From Mesorhizobium norvegicum (GTDB lineage Bacteria > Pseudomonadota > Alphaproteobacteria > Rhizobiales > Rhizobiaceae): DNA of 64,000 bases. Below the pieces are notes generated by a model that ran no database searches, was not told the DNA's origin, and saw only the letters and a list, made by a program, of their open reading frames with translations. Shown here in pieces: positions 17,485 to 26,200 of this stretch. A program made the position numbers and the translations under genes. Numbering within the stretch: the first letter of the stretch is position 1; the number at the start of each line of letters is the position of its first letter. The stretch covers positions 1 through 64,000 of the forward strand of contig NZ_SMYZ01000060.1 in NCBI RefSeq assembly GCF_004919685.1, read 5' to 3'.

Positions 17485-18573
17485 GTGAACGTCGCAAGCC
17501 CGGATCAAACCAGGCCGGATCAGACCAGGACAGGATCGCAATCGGCCGCCGGCCCACTGGCCAGGGGCGCGGTGCTGCTCGGCATCGACCATGTCGGCAA
17601 GCGCTTCGGTCTCGGCGAGGGGCAAATCACCGCGCTGGACGACGCCAGATTCGAGATTTCCGACAACGAGTTCTTCACGCTGCTCGGCCCGTCGGGTTGC
17701 GGAAAGACGACTCTGCTGCGGATCATCGCCGGTTTCGAGCATCCGACCGAGGGGCGTATCCTCCTCGACGGCCGCGACATCGGCCACGAGCCGCCGTTCA
17801 AGCGGCCGGTCAACACGATGTTCCAGAGCTATGCGCTGTTTCCGCATCTCAACGTGCGCCAGAACATCGCCTACGGGCTGGAAATGCTGCGCTGGAAGCC
17901 GGCCGACATCAAGCGCCGCGTCGACGAGGTGCTCGAGCTCGTGCAGATGCCGGCCTTCGCCGACCGCCGCACCACGCAGATGTCGGGCGGCCAGCAGCAG
18001 CGCATCGCGCTGGCGCGGGCGCTGGCGCCGCGGCCGCGCGTGCTGCTGCTCGACGAGCCGCTGTCGGCGCTCGACCTCAAGCTGCGCAAGGCGATGCAGA
18101 GCGAGCTGAAGCGGCTGCAGAAGGAGACGTCGCTGACCTTCGTCATGGTTACCCACGACCAGGAGGAGGCACTGGCGCTGTCGGACCGCATCGCGGTGAT
18201 GAACAAGGGCAAGGTGCTGCAGGTGGGGACGCCCGAAGAAATCTATGCACGACCGAGGACCTGTTTCGTCGCCGACTTCATCGGCGAGGCGAACCTGATC
18301 CCTGCAGGCCTTGTCGGACTGGCCGACGGCCATACGATCTCGATCCGCACCGAGCAGATCTCGGTGCGCTCGCGCCCGGCCACGACAAGGCGCAGCGTCG
18401 AGGCGATCGTCACCGCGTTGACCTTCCTTGGCGCCGACACGCTGATCGAGGCGCGTTGCGCCGGCGATGTGCCCATCAAGGCGCGGGTGCGCGGCGCCGT
18501 ATCGGGCCTGGCTGTCGGCGACCGCGCCGACTTTGCCTGGGATCACTCCAGCGAGTGGCTGCTCAGCGAATGA
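17485..18573 (+). CDS. ABC transporter ATP-binding protein, PotA-like
   Basis: 362 residues. Walker [11 protein letters not shown]-loop [10 protein letters not shown], signature [15 protein letters not shown], Walker [13 protein letters not shown] and a switch His in VTHDQEEA are all intact. A C-terminal TOBE-like region ([14 protein letters not shown]) follows, as in spermidine/putrescine and similar importers. GTG 17485 is the most likely start (AGGGGAC upstream). The first 20 codons contain a small repeat (DQTRPDQTR). The stop overlaps the permease start (ATGA). No substrate-binding protein or second permease remains, so the ATPase is probably orphaned by the deletion downstream. Confidence 0.85.
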   Translation: MNVASPDQTRPDQTRTGSQSAAGPLARGAVLLGIDHVGKRFGLGEGQITALDDARFEISDNEFFTLLGPSGCGKTTLLRIIAGFEHPTEGRILLDGRDIGHEPPFKRPVNTMFQSYALFPHLNVRQNIAYGLEMLRWKPADIKRRVDEVLELVQMPAFADRRTTQMSGGQQQRIALARALAPRPRVLLLDEPLSALDLKLRKAMQSELKRLQKETSLTFVMVTHDQEEALALSDRIAVMNKGKVLQVGTPEEIYARPRTCFVADFIGEANLIPAGLVGLADGHTISIRTEQISVRSRPATTRRSVEAIVTALTFLGADTLIEARCAGDVPIKARVRGAVSGLAVGDRADFAWDHSSEWLLSE

Positions 18574-18917
18574 ACGTCCGGTTGACCACCATCCTGCTGC
18601 GCTCGCCGGTCCTGGTGACCATGGTGCTGTTCATGCTGGCGCCGATGGCGCTGGCGGTCGTCTATTCCTTCATGACCAACGGCGCCTATGGCGGCGTGCG
18701 CATGCCGTTCACGGCGCTCGCCTATCGCCAGCTGCTGTTCCAGGAGGATTTCGACGGCAATCTGGTGTTCTCCACCGGCTATCTCGCGATCCTGTGGCGC
18801 TCTGTGCTGCTGGCCGCGACCACGGCGCCCAAGACATCGATGGCTCCCTGGTGGACATGGGTCACCACGTCCGTGATGTCGTCCGGACCGAGCCCTTCTC
18901 GGCGCATGAGAGACTGA
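18570..18917 (+). pseudogene. ABC permease, truncated by deletion junction
   Basis: The first about 86 residues (to about 18828) are a normal PotB-type permease N-terminus: a first transmembrane span (VLVTMVLFMLAPMALAVVYSF), a periplasmic segment, then the start of the second span (LAILWRSVLLAATTA). After that the frame reads antisense of an MmgE/PrpD gene and stops at 18917. The remaining four or so spans and the coupling helix are missing, so it cannot work. The break lies within 18812-18828. Confidence 0.85.
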
Positions 18918-19774
18918 AGCGCGTCAGCGGCCGGATGGGTGTGCCGGCAGGCGGCGTGCCATTTGAAGGACGTCTCCTCGGTTGCCCAACGGCTGCCGAG
19001 CCCTTCCGTCAGGCGGGCCGGATCGGCATCGTTGGACATGCCGGCCGCCATCCCCTTTTTTCCTTCGAGGATCTGCGCGGCCCCCTTGAAGCCATCGCGC
19101 GCCAGATAGGCAGAAAACAGGCCGTTGGCGGCCGCTCGGGCCGTATGAAGCTGCTTGGAATCGGCGGCATCGCGCAGGAATTCCCAGAGCCCTGCCGCCT
19201 GGGTGCCGGCGGAGCCGAGCGCATGGTTGAGGCCGGCTGCGTCCAGCCCGATCAACTTGCCGACCGCCGCGGCCGCGGCGACGGCGCCAGCCGTGCCGGT
19301 GGTGTGGAAGATCTCGTAGTGCGAGCGTCCGAGGAACTCGCCAACACGAATCCCCGTCTCGTAGCCGGCTATGCAGGCAGTCAGGATGTCGCGGCCGGAC
19401 TTGTTCTCCGCCTCCGCAACCGCCAGGACGGCCGGAAAGATCACGGCGGCCGGGTGAAAGACCGAGCCGTTGTGAACGTCGTCCTGTTCCACGACATGGG
19501 AGGAAGCGGCATTGACCATCGCTGCGAAATAGGGGCTGGTGCGCCGCCGCGTCGGGATGATGGTGCTTGGACCGTCCGCCGGTCCCATCGCACGAGCGAA
19601 GCCGTCGATCATCTCGACCTGGTGCGCGCCCTTGCCGGCCAGCGCCGAGCCGAGCCAGTCGATCATCAGTCCTTTCGCGAAATGAACGACGCGCGGCGGA
19701 ATTTGCTCGAAGTCGAGCTCGGCAATGAAGGCGCAGAGCCTGGCGGTCGGCCAATCGGCTGTGTCCGTGCTCAT
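18820..19774 (-). pseudogene. MmgE/PrpD-family protein, 3' end deleted
   Basis: About 318 genuine residues from ATG 19774, preceded by a strong AAGGAGG site. Family blocks present are KGLMIDWLGSALAG, SSHVVEQDDVHNGSVFHPAAV, HTTGTAGAVAAAAAVGKLIGL and CRHTHPAADALQ. MmgE/PrpD proteins (2-methylcitrate dehydratase, cis-aconitate decarboxylase relatives) are near 450 residues; the last third is missing after VLGAVV, where the sequence joins the truncated ABC permease. The frame runs to a stop at 18779 with foreign residues. It is the last gene of the minus-strand CoA-ester operon, 25 bp after the lyase. An equivalent MmgE/PrpD gene occurs in the Pseudomonas itaconate operon. Confidence 0.85.
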
Positions 19775-19799
19775 CTGTTGCTCCTCCTTTGCATGTCCT

Positions 19800-20612
19800 T
19801 TAGACCAAAGCGGCCCGGCGCAGGACCTGCCTTGCACGTTCGATGACCGGCCGATCCACCATCTCGCCGTTCACCTGGCTGGCTTCGCCGGACGAGGCCG
19901 CGCCAATGATGTCTCGTGCCCATGTGATGTCATTTTCGCTCGGGCGAAAGCCATTGCGAATCGGCTCGATCTGCCTCGGGTGAACAGCCATCTTGCCGCC
20001 GAAGCCCATCTTCATGGCATGGCGGGCGTCATCCTCGGCTGTTTCGGGACTGCTCAGGTCGGTCGTCACGCCGTCGATCGGCGCGGCGCGGCCAGCCGCG
20101 CGCGAACGCCAGACGATTTCGTTGCGCGCCACAAGCAGGATCAGCCGATCATGCGCGCAACCGAGATCGAGCGAGAAGTCGACCGAGCCGAAGGCGACGG
20201 CAACAACGCCGGGCCTGGCCAATATGTCCGGCAGGTTGGCGAGGCCGACGGCGCTCTCGACCAGCGCGATGACGGAAACGCTGCGTGCCATCTGGCTGGT
20301 CATATTGGCAATGTCTTCCGGCCGCTCGGCCTTGGGCAGCATGACGGAGACGCCGTCGAGATGCCTCACGGCGTCGATGTCCGGTTGGTGCCAGGGTGTG
20401 CCGGCGGCGTTGATGCGGACGACGACCGGAGTTTTTAGCGCGGTCGCATGAGCAAGAACTGCTTCCCTAGCGCGCTCCTTGTCGCCAGGGGCGACGGCAT
20501 CCTCGAGGTCGAGAATGACCGCGTCCGCGCCCCTGCTGTCGGCCTTGGCAAACCGCTCCGGCCGCGAGCCCGGCACGAAAAGCGGCACGACAGGCGTGAC
20601 GAAGTTCACCAT
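19800..20612 (-). CDS. HpcH/HpaI-family CoA ester lyase (citramalyl-CoA lyase type)
   Basis: 270 residues of the CitE/malyl-CoA lyase family: PLFVPGSRPERFAKA, DAVILDLEDAVAPGDK, VVVRINA, the Mg-binding Glu in ALVESAVGL, Asp in FGSVDFSLDLG, and KMAVHPRQIEPI. These enzymes cleave 3-hydroxyacyl-CoA esters such as malyl-CoA or citramalyl-CoA to acetyl-CoA plus an oxo acid. With the CoA-transferase and hydratase upstream it would complete itaconate or mesaconate degradation to acetyl-CoA and pyruvate, analogous to Ccl of Pseudomonas. Its ATG overlaps the hydratase stop by 7 bp. Confidence 0.85.
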   Translation of the reverse strand: MVNFVTPVVPLFVPGSRPERFAKADSRGADAVILDLEDAVAPGDKERAREAVLAHATALKTPVVVRINAAGTPWHQPDIDAVRHLDGVSVMLPKAERPEDIANMTSQMARSVSVIALVESAVGLANLPDILARPGVVAVAFGSVDFSLDLGCAHDRLILLVARNEIVWRSRAAGRAAPIDGVTTDLSSPETAEDDARHAMKMGFGGKMAVHPRQIEPIRNGFRPSENDITWARDIIGAASSGEASQVNGEMVDRPVIERARQVLRRAALV

Positions 20613-21448
20613 TGCGCCGTGGCCTTCACCGTCACATGGCCGTCGACCGACCGTACCTCGAGAGCCATGCCGTCTTGGCCTGGGGATGTTGCGCTCAGAA
20701 GCAGGCGCTGTGGGCCGGTCGCCGGATGCACGCCGCGGAATGAGAAACGGCGCGGCGACTGACCGACAATGGCGGTGGCGAAGTTCATCAGCAGCGTCGC
20801 TTGCAGCGGACCATGGATGACGAGCCCGGGATAGTGCTCGACCGTCGTGGCATAGGGCGCGTCATAGTGGATGCGGTGCCCGTTGAAGGTCAGCGCAGAA
20901 TACCGAAAGAGCAGCACCGGATCGACGTCAACCGAAAGCTCGTGCGGTGCGGCCGGGGTTGGACTTGCTGGCGTGGCAGGGCGCGCAGCAGCAGCTTCGG
21001 CGGCGCGATAGACGATGGTATGGTCCTCCTCGATCACCGGACCGGTGTCGTTGGCAATGTCGTGCCGGACCGTGACGAAGGTGAGCGGGCCGGTGCGGCC
21101 CTGCTTCTCCTCGATGGCGGTCAATGTCGAGCGACGGCGGATGCGGTCGCCGGAGCGGATCGGGGCCATGAAACGCACATCGCTGGCCGCCCACATGCGG
21201 CGCGGAAGTGGCACCGGTGGCAGGAAGCCGCCTTTGGCGGGGTGCCCGTCAGGTCCGAGTTCGCCCCTGTCGGCAATATCGGGCGTCAGGCACCAGTGCA
21301 GTCCGGGCGGGGCCGCGCCCTCGGCAATTTGCGCTGCGTGGTCCCCAAGCGTGGCGCCAAAGCTTGCCAACAGGCGCGGGGTCACAACATCCTCGACCTC
21401 GTGTGAGCGTCCAACCCATTCCTGCAGCGTGGTTGTGTCCAGGCTCAT
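20606..21448 (-). CDS. HTD2/MaoC-like acyl-CoA hydratase (mesaconyl/itaconyl-CoA type)
   Basis: 280 residues. An N-terminal FAS1-type dehydratase half (RRMWAASDVRFMAPIRSGDRI) is followed by a C-terminal hot-dog half with the characteristic segments LTFNGHRIHYDAPYA and YPGLVIHGPLQATLL. This is the architecture of mesaconyl-C4-CoA hydratase and related enzymes that hydrate itaconyl- or mesaconyl-CoA to citramalyl-CoA. Position between a CaiB-type CoA-transferase and a CitE-type lyase supports that reaction. ATG 21448 is preceded by GAGGGAG and is preferred over a long upstream extension that overlaps the transferase gene. Confidence 0.82.
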   Translation of the reverse strand: MSLDTTTLQEWVGRSHEVEDVVTPRLLASFGATLGDHAAQIAEGAAPPGLHWCLTPDIADRGELGPDGHPAKGGFLPPVPLPRRMWAASDVRFMAPIRSGDRIRRRSTLTAIEEKQGRTGPLTFVTVRHDIANDTGPVIEEDHTIVYRAAEAAAARPATPASPTPAAPHELSVDVDPVLLFRYSALTFNGHRIHYDAPYATTVEHYPGLVIHGPLQATLLMNFATAIVGQSPRRFSFRGVHPATGPQRLLLSATSPGQDGMALEVRSVDGHVTVKATAQW

Positions 21449-21459
21449 GAGCTCCCTCG

Positions 21460-22590
21460 TCAGGCGGCGAATTCGGACCGGATCCGGTCCGTGTCGGCGC
21501 CAAGGGCGGGAACCCTGGGGACCGTTGCGAATCCCTCCGACCGCCCTGCCGGCATCGGCACGGAGATGCGCCTGCCGTCCGGCAGCGCCACCTCTGTCCG
21601 GCGCAACGCCTTGTGGTGCGGCAGGTCGTGCATTGCGCTGACCCGGCCCCAGGCGATCTGCGCCTCGTTGAGACGGTTTATGGCCGCTTCGCAGTCGATT
21701 GCCGCGAAGATCGGTTCGATCTCGGCGTCGAGCGCCGTGCGGTTGGCTACCCGCCAGGCATTGGTGGCGAAGCGTTCGTCGGCGAACAGATCCTGTCTTT
21801 GCAGCACAAGGGTGCAGAAGCGCTTCCATTCATTGTTCTGCTGGATGGACACGACGACGCTGCCATCCCGACAGGCATAGGGTCGATAGGGGTAGATCGA
21901 AGCGTGCGCCAGGCCATATCTCTGCGTCTCGCGGCCCGCATATTCGTAATGCAGCAACGGCACAGTCATCCAGTCGGCCATGGCGTCGAACATGGCAATT
22001 TCGACTATGCGGCCGCGCCCGGTCTTCTCGCGCGCCAACAAGGCTTCGAGGATCGCTGCATGGGCATTCATGCCGGTGGCGATGTCGGCGGCGGAAACCC
22101 CGATCTTGCTCGGCGTGTCGGGTGTGCCGGTCACCGCGCAGATGCCGCTTTCCGCCTGCACCAGCATGTCGTAGGCGCGCATCGCCGCGTAGGGCGTGTC
22201 CTGCCCGTAGCCGACGATGTTGATGGCGATCAGCCGAGGAAACTCTTTCGCTATTGCATCGGCGGAGAGGCCGAGCCTGTCGATGGCGCCCGGCGCGAGA
22301 TTCTGCACGAGAACATCGGCGCGCGCGACCATCCGGTGCAGCAAAGCGAGATCGTGCTCGGCCTTCAGGTCGAGCACCGCGCTTTCCTTGCCGCGGTTGA
22401 GCCAGACGAAGTAAGCCGACATGCCGTCAACAGTGGAATCGTAATGACGCGCGGTTTCGCCTTCCGGACGCTCGATCTTCACGACGCGCGCGCCAGCGTC
22501 GGCGAGGCGGACCGTGCAAAGCGGAGCGGCGACCGCCTGCTCGATGGAAACGACAAACAGGCCCTCCAGCGGGCGTGCGCCATCAGACAT
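21460..22590 (-). CDS. CaiB/BaiF-family (class III) CoA-transferase
   Basis: 376 residues, typical for the family. Visible blocks are RLADAGARVVKIERPEGE, YFVWLNRGKES, DVLVQNLAPGAIDRLGLS and AYDMLVQAESGICAVTG, the last carrying the catalytic Asp of the family. It would transfer CoA from succinyl-CoA or another donor to a free acid; in the itaconate pathway this is the Ict step. ATG 22590 overlaps the upstream oxidoreductase stop by 8 bp. The hydratase gene starts 11 bp downstream, so translation is tightly coupled through the operon. Confidence 0.86.
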   Translation of the reverse strand: MSDGARPLEGLFVVSIEQAVAAPLCTVRLADAGARVVKIERPEGETARHYDSTVDGMSAYFVWLNRGKESAVLDLKAEHDLALLHRMVARADVLVQNLAPGAIDRLGLSADAIAKEFPRLIAINIVGYGQDTPYAAMRAYDMLVQAESGICAVTGTPDTPSKIGVSAADIATGMNAHAAILEALLAREKTGRGRIVEIAMFDAMADWMTVPLLHYEYAGRETQRYGLAHASIYPYRPYACRDGSVVVSIQQNNEWKRFCTLVLQRQDLFADERFATNAWRVANRTALDAEIEPIFAAIDCEAAINRLNEAQIAWGRVSAMHDLPHHKALRRTEVALPDGRRISVPMPAGRSEGFATVPRVPALGADTDRIRSEFAA

Positions 22591-23323
22591 TGCGCTGCAC
22601 CCCGGAGCGGGCGAGCACACCAGGCTTCAGCCGCTCGTTCTTGCCGTAATCCTCGGCGGCGTGGAAGAACAGGCGTGGCGTGCCGTCGATGTCTTCGAGC
22701 CGCTTGCGGTAGGCGTCCAGATAGGCCTTGCGGCCATCGTCGCCGACGCGGCCCGGCATATAGGCGACAAAGGGCGGCAGCACGTCGAAGCCTGAGTAGC
22801 GCAGCAGACCATTGTGGATCGGCCACAGCACCGTGAGGATGTCGCCATCGATGCCATCGGGCGCGTAGGTGTCGGCCGATGTGCCCGTGGTCGCGGCCAC
22901 CATGGCGAGCTTTCCCCTGAACATGCCGGTGTCGTATTTGCGGCCCGGCAGATAGGCAAAACCGCGCGCGAAGACACGATCGGCCCAGCCCTTGAGGATT
23001 GCAGGCATGCCGAACCACCAGACCGGGAACTGGAACAGCACGAAGTCCGCCCGCTTCAGTCTGTCGATCTCGGCGCTGATATCGGCCGACAGTGCGCCGG
23101 CCTCGTAGGCGGCGGTCTGCTCGCGCGGCAGGCTGAAGAAGTCCGCATCGTTGCGCTCGCCTGATATGTCGCCCGGCCCTGCGACAGGATTGAAGCCCAT
23201 CGCGTAGAGGTCGCTGACGACCACATCGTGGCCTGCGCGGGTCAAGGTCTCCTCAGCCAGGTCCTTCATGGCGCCGTTGAAGGATTTCGCTTCCGGGTGT
23301 GCATAGACGATGAGGACGTTCAC
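22583..23323 (-). CDS. NAD(P)H oxidoreductase, flavodoxin-like fold
   Basis: 246 residues of the NAD(P)H:quinone reductase/KefF family: VLIVYAHPEAKSFNGAM at the N-terminus, DVVVSDLYAMGFNP, FVLFQFPVWWFGMPAILKGW and GRKYDTGMFRGKLAMVAATTG. It should bind FMN or FAD and reduce quinones or electrophiles. GTG 23323 with AAGAGGTG upstream is chosen because homology begins there. Its task in an itaconate-type operon is not obvious; it may detoxify an electrophilic unsaturated acid or serve the acyl-CoA dehydrogenase. Confidence 0.82.
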   Translation of the reverse strand: MNVLIVYAHPEAKSFNGAMKDLAEETLTRAGHDVVVSDLYAMGFNPVAGPGDISGERNDADFFSLPREQTAAYEAGALSADISAEIDRLKRADFVLFQFPVWWFGMPAILKGWADRVFARGFAYLPGRKYDTGMFRGKLAMVAATTGTSADTYAPDGIDGDILTVLWPIHNGLLRYSGFDVLPPFVAYMPGRVGDDGRKAYLDAYRKRLEDIDGTPRLFFHAAEDYGKNERLKPGVLARSGVQRNV

Positions 23324-23334
23324 GGCGGCACCTC

Positions 23335-24483
23335 TTAGTAGGAACGCGGCAGTCCAAGCACGTGCTCGGAAAGGTATGACAGGATGAGGTTGGTCGAGAT
23401 CGGCGCGACCTGATAGAGACGCGTCTCGCGGAACTTGCGCTCCACATCGTACTCTTCCGCGAAACCGAACCCGCCATGCGTCTGGATGCAGACATTGGCG
23501 GCTTCGTTCGAGGCGTCGGCCGCCAGCATCTTGGCCATGTTCGCTTCGGCGCCGGGGTTCTTGCCGGCCTGGTAGAGGTTCAGCGCCTCGCGCACCATCA
23601 ATTCGGCCGCGCGCATGTTGGCGTAGGCCCTGGCGATCGGAAACTGGATGCCCTGGTTCTGGCCGATCGCCCGGCCGAACACATGCCGCTCCTTTGCGTA
23701 GGTGCTTGCCTTTTCGATGAACCATTTCGCATCGCCGACGCATTCGGCTGATATCAGGATGCGCTCGGCGTTCATGCCCGAGAGAATGTAGCGGAATCCC
23801 TTTCCCTCTTCGCCGATCAGGTTTTCGGCCGGCACGCGCAGATCGTCGAAGAAGACTTCGGTGGTGGCGTGGTTCATCATGGTGCGGATCGGCCGGATGG
23901 TGAGGCCGTTGCCAACGGCTTCGCGCATGTCGACGATGAGGACGGAGAGGCCGTCGGTCTTCTTCATACCGTCCTTCAGCGGCGTGGTGCGGGCCAGGAG
24001 CAGCATCAAATCCGAATGCTCGGCGCGGCTGGTCCAGATCTTCTGGCCCTTGACCACGAAATGATCGCCGTCGAGGCGAGCAGTGGTCTTGAGCGCCCCG
24101 GTGTCGGTGCCGCTGGTCGGCTCCGTGACACCGAAGGCCTGCAGGCGCAATTCTCCCGCGGCGACCTTCGGCAGGTATCGCTGCTTCTGCGCTTCCGAGC
24201 CGTGGCGAAGGAGCGTGCCCATCGTGTACATCTGGGCATGGCAGGCACCGCCATTGCAGCCGGCGCGCTGGATTTCCTCCAGCACGGCAGCGGCGGCCGA
24301 AAGCGGCAGGCCCGAGCCGCCATACGCCTCCGGGATCAGGATCGAGAGCCAGCCGGCCTCCGTCAACGCCGCGACGAATTCACCGGGGTAGGTCATGTCC
24401 CTGTCGAGCGCGCGCCAGTATTCGCCGGGAAAGCGCGCGCACAGCCTGGCGACGGCATCGCGAATGTCCTGATAGGATTCCAT
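23335..24483 (-). CDS. Acyl-CoA dehydrogenase
   Basis: 382 residues: LIPEAYGGSGLPLSAAA, FGVTEPTSGTDTGALKTTA, KGQKIWTSRAEHSD and the C-terminal QTHGGFGFAEEYDVER motif with the catalytic Glu region. It is FAD-dependent and introduces a 2,3 double bond into an acyl-CoA. An acyl-CoA dehydrogenase gene (PA0879) also sits in the Pseudomonas aeruginosa itaconate cluster, where methylsuccinyl-CoA-like compounds have been considered. It is the first gene of the minus-strand operon after the LysR gene; ATG 24483 is 103 bp downstream of that gene. Confidence 0.87.
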   Translation of the reverse strand: MESYQDIRDAVARLCARFPGEYWRALDRDMTYPGEFVAALTEAGWLSILIPEAYGGSGLPLSAAAAVLEEIQRAGCNGGACHAQMYTMGTLLRHGSEAQKQRYLPKVAAGELRLQAFGVTEPTSGTDTGALKTTARLDGDHFVVKGQKIWTSRAEHSDLMLLLARTTPLKDGMKKTDGLSVLIVDMREAVGNGLTIRPIRTMMNHATTEVFFDDLRVPAENLIGEEGKGFRYILSGMNAERILISAECVGDAKWFIEKASTYAKERHVFGRAIGQNQGIQFPIARAYANMRAAELMVREALNLYQAGKNPGAEANMAKMLAADASNEAANVCIQTHGGFGFAEEYDVERKFRETRLYQVAPISTNLILSYLSEHVLGLPRSY

Positions 24484-24586
24484 AAGGTTTGTCCGGCTTT
24501 CGTCTTGCTGCGGCCTCACTATCGCGCCTCCATGTCCTGTCAGCAATGCAAGGCGGACGTGAGCAGATATAACGGAATTCGAATGC

Positions 24587-25522
24587 TTATGGCGGAGGGC
24601 CGAGAAGCTGGCCAACCCAGACGGCCCGCCCGACAAGATCCTTGGCGATGTCCTCGATCGCTTGTCCGGCAAACCGCGCCAGCCGCGAGGCAGGCCGGTC
24701 CGCCGGGTAGGCAAGGATCAGGCGGCGCACGGGCACAGGATCGATCAATGGCGCGGCGGTGAGCAGCCCGGCGGTCACGTCGGCATGGATGGGAGCGAGC
24801 GGCAGGATCGTCCAGCCATGGCCATTGCGCACTAGGTCCTTCAGCGCCGAGTACGAGTCCGCTTCGATGCCGACATCGAGCGTGATGCCGGCATCCGTGG
24901 CGCTGCGTTCGACGATGATGCGCAGCCCGTGCTTGATGCTGGGCAGCAGCAGGCGCTTGCCGGCGAGCGAGGCGAACGATACGGCGCGTACGGTCGAAAA
25001 CCCCGCGTCCGGCGGTCCGATCAGGAAGAGGTTTTCCAGGAGCAGCGGGCGCGAGCGCAACGAACGGGCCATGCGTGGGTCATAGAGCACCGCGACGTCC
25101 ACCTCGCCGCGGTGCATCCAGTCCAGTAAATAGCCTGTGTAGGCACTGACAAGTCTGAGTTTGGCCTTGGGGTGGGCCTTGCCGAACGCGGCAGCCAGCG
25201 GCAGCGAGATAATGTCGGCAACGGTGGGTGGCAGGCCGATGGCCACTTCGCCGGTCAGCGGCGCATCGGCGGGCGTGGCCGTGGCGCGGATCTCGTCGAT
25301 CTCGGCCATCACGCGCATGGCGTGCGTCAGCACCTCCTTGCCCTGCTCGGACAGCACCATGCCGCGTCCGTGGCGCAGGAAAAGGGCAAAGCCCAATTCC
25401 TCCTCCAGCATGCGCACCTGCCGGCTGAGCGCCGGCTGCGCGATGTGCAGCCGGTCGGCAGCCTTGCTGAGACTGCCGAGTTCAGCGACGTGGATCAGGG
25501 TGCGCAGCTGCGATAACTCCAT
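24587..25522 (-). CDS. LysR-family transcriptional regulator
   Basis: 311 residues. The N-terminal winged helix (ELSQLRTLIHVAELGSLSKA, ADRLHIAQPALSRQVRMLEEELG) is followed by a periplasmic-binding-like effector domain with VAIGLPPTVADIISLPL. It precedes the CoA-ester operon in the same orientation and is divergent from the ThDP decarboxylase genes, so it may control either or both. It occupies the place of the LysR gene (ripR type) in itaconate operons. A perfect 7-bp inverted repeat in the divergent spacer (25568-25596) is a candidate site. Confidence 0.87.
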   Translation of the reverse strand: MELSQLRTLIHVAELGSLSKAADRLHIAQPALSRQVRMLEEELGFALFLRHGRGMVLSEQGKEVLTHAMRVMAEIDEIRATATPADAPLTGEVAIGLPPTVADIISLPLAAAFGKAHPKAKLRLVSAYTGYLLDWMHRGEVDVAVLYDPRMARSLRSRPLLLENLFLIGPPDAGFSTVRAVSFASLAGKRLLLPSIKHGLRIIVERSATDAGITLDVGIEADSYSALKDLVRNGHGWTILPLAPIHADVTAGLLTAAPLIDPVPVRRLILAYPADRPASRLARFAGQAIEDIAKDLVGRAVWVGQLLGPPP

Positions 25523-25567
25523 GAGCTATCGAATATCATTATATCTGGTCACGAGAAAGGGACGAAG

Positions 25568-25596
25568 ATTAGATCGGATGACCGAGGTAATCTAAT
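25568..25596. promoter_or_regulatory. Candidate LysR operator
   Basis: ATTAGAT 25568-25574 and ATCTAAT 25590-25596 form a perfect inverted repeat with a 15-base spacer, 27 bases before the ThDP gene start and 46 bases before the LysR start. The layout is typical for autoregulated LysR systems. Confidence 0.5.
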
Positions 25597-25622
25597 GGCA
25601 ATTCAGTTCTCGGAGGTCCAAG

Positions 25623-26195
25623 GTGACGGCGAGCGTAGAAGCAAAATATCCGCAAGCAGCAGCACTTGCAGCCGCTCCGGCGGCGTCTGAAAAGCAGTGG
25701 CCAGATCAGGTCTATGACGTACTCAAGGCCGCCGGCATCAGCCATATGTCCTATGTGCCCGATGCCGGCCATACCACATTGATCCGCCGCTTCAGCGCGG
25801 ATCCCGAGGTTGTCACCAATGTGCTGACGACGGAGGAGGAGGGCATTGCCATTGCTGCGGGCGCCTGGCTCGGCGGCAAGCGGAGCGTCGTGCTCATGCA
25901 ATCCTCCGGCGTCGGCAACTGCATCAACATGCTGTCGCTTCCCGTGCAGGCGCGCTTTCCCTTGCTCGTCCTGGTGACGATGCGAGGCGAATGGGCCGAG
26001 TTCAACCCGTGGCAGGTGCCGATGGGGCAGGCGACGGAGGCTTCGCTGAAGGCGATCGGCCTCAGGGTGCTGCGCGCCGAGACCGGTCCCGACCTGGTGG
26101 AGACGGTGGCGCAAGCAGCCTTGATGGCTTTCGATGCCGACCAGCAGATTGCCGTGCTGATCGGGCAGCGGCTGCTCGGCAAGAAGAAGTGGTGA
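25623..26195 (+). CDS. ThDP-dependent decarboxylase, N-terminal (Pyr domain) subunit
   Basis: 190 residues resembling the alpha subunit of sulfopyruvate decarboxylase (ComD) and the N-half of phosphonopyruvate decarboxylase. The ThDP-activating Glu lies in TTEEEGIAIAAGAWLGGK, followed by SSGVGNCINML and MRGEWAEFNPWQ. It needs the next gene's product, which carries the diphosphate-binding half. GTG 25623 is preceded by CGGAGG. The pair plus the downstream aldehyde dehydrogenase would convert a 2-oxo acid to an aldehyde and then an acid. The actual oxo acid is not evident. Confidence 0.83.
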   Translation: MTASVEAKYPQAAALAAAPAASEKQWPDQVYDVLKAAGISHMSYVPDAGHTTLIRRFSADPEVVTNVLTTEEEGIAIAAGAWLGGKRSVVLMQSSGVGNCINMLSLPVQARFPLLVLVTMRGEWAEFNPWQVPMGQATEASLKAIGLRVLRAETGPDLVETVAQAALMAFDADQQIAVLIGQRLLGKKKW

Positions 26196-26200
26196 GCGAC

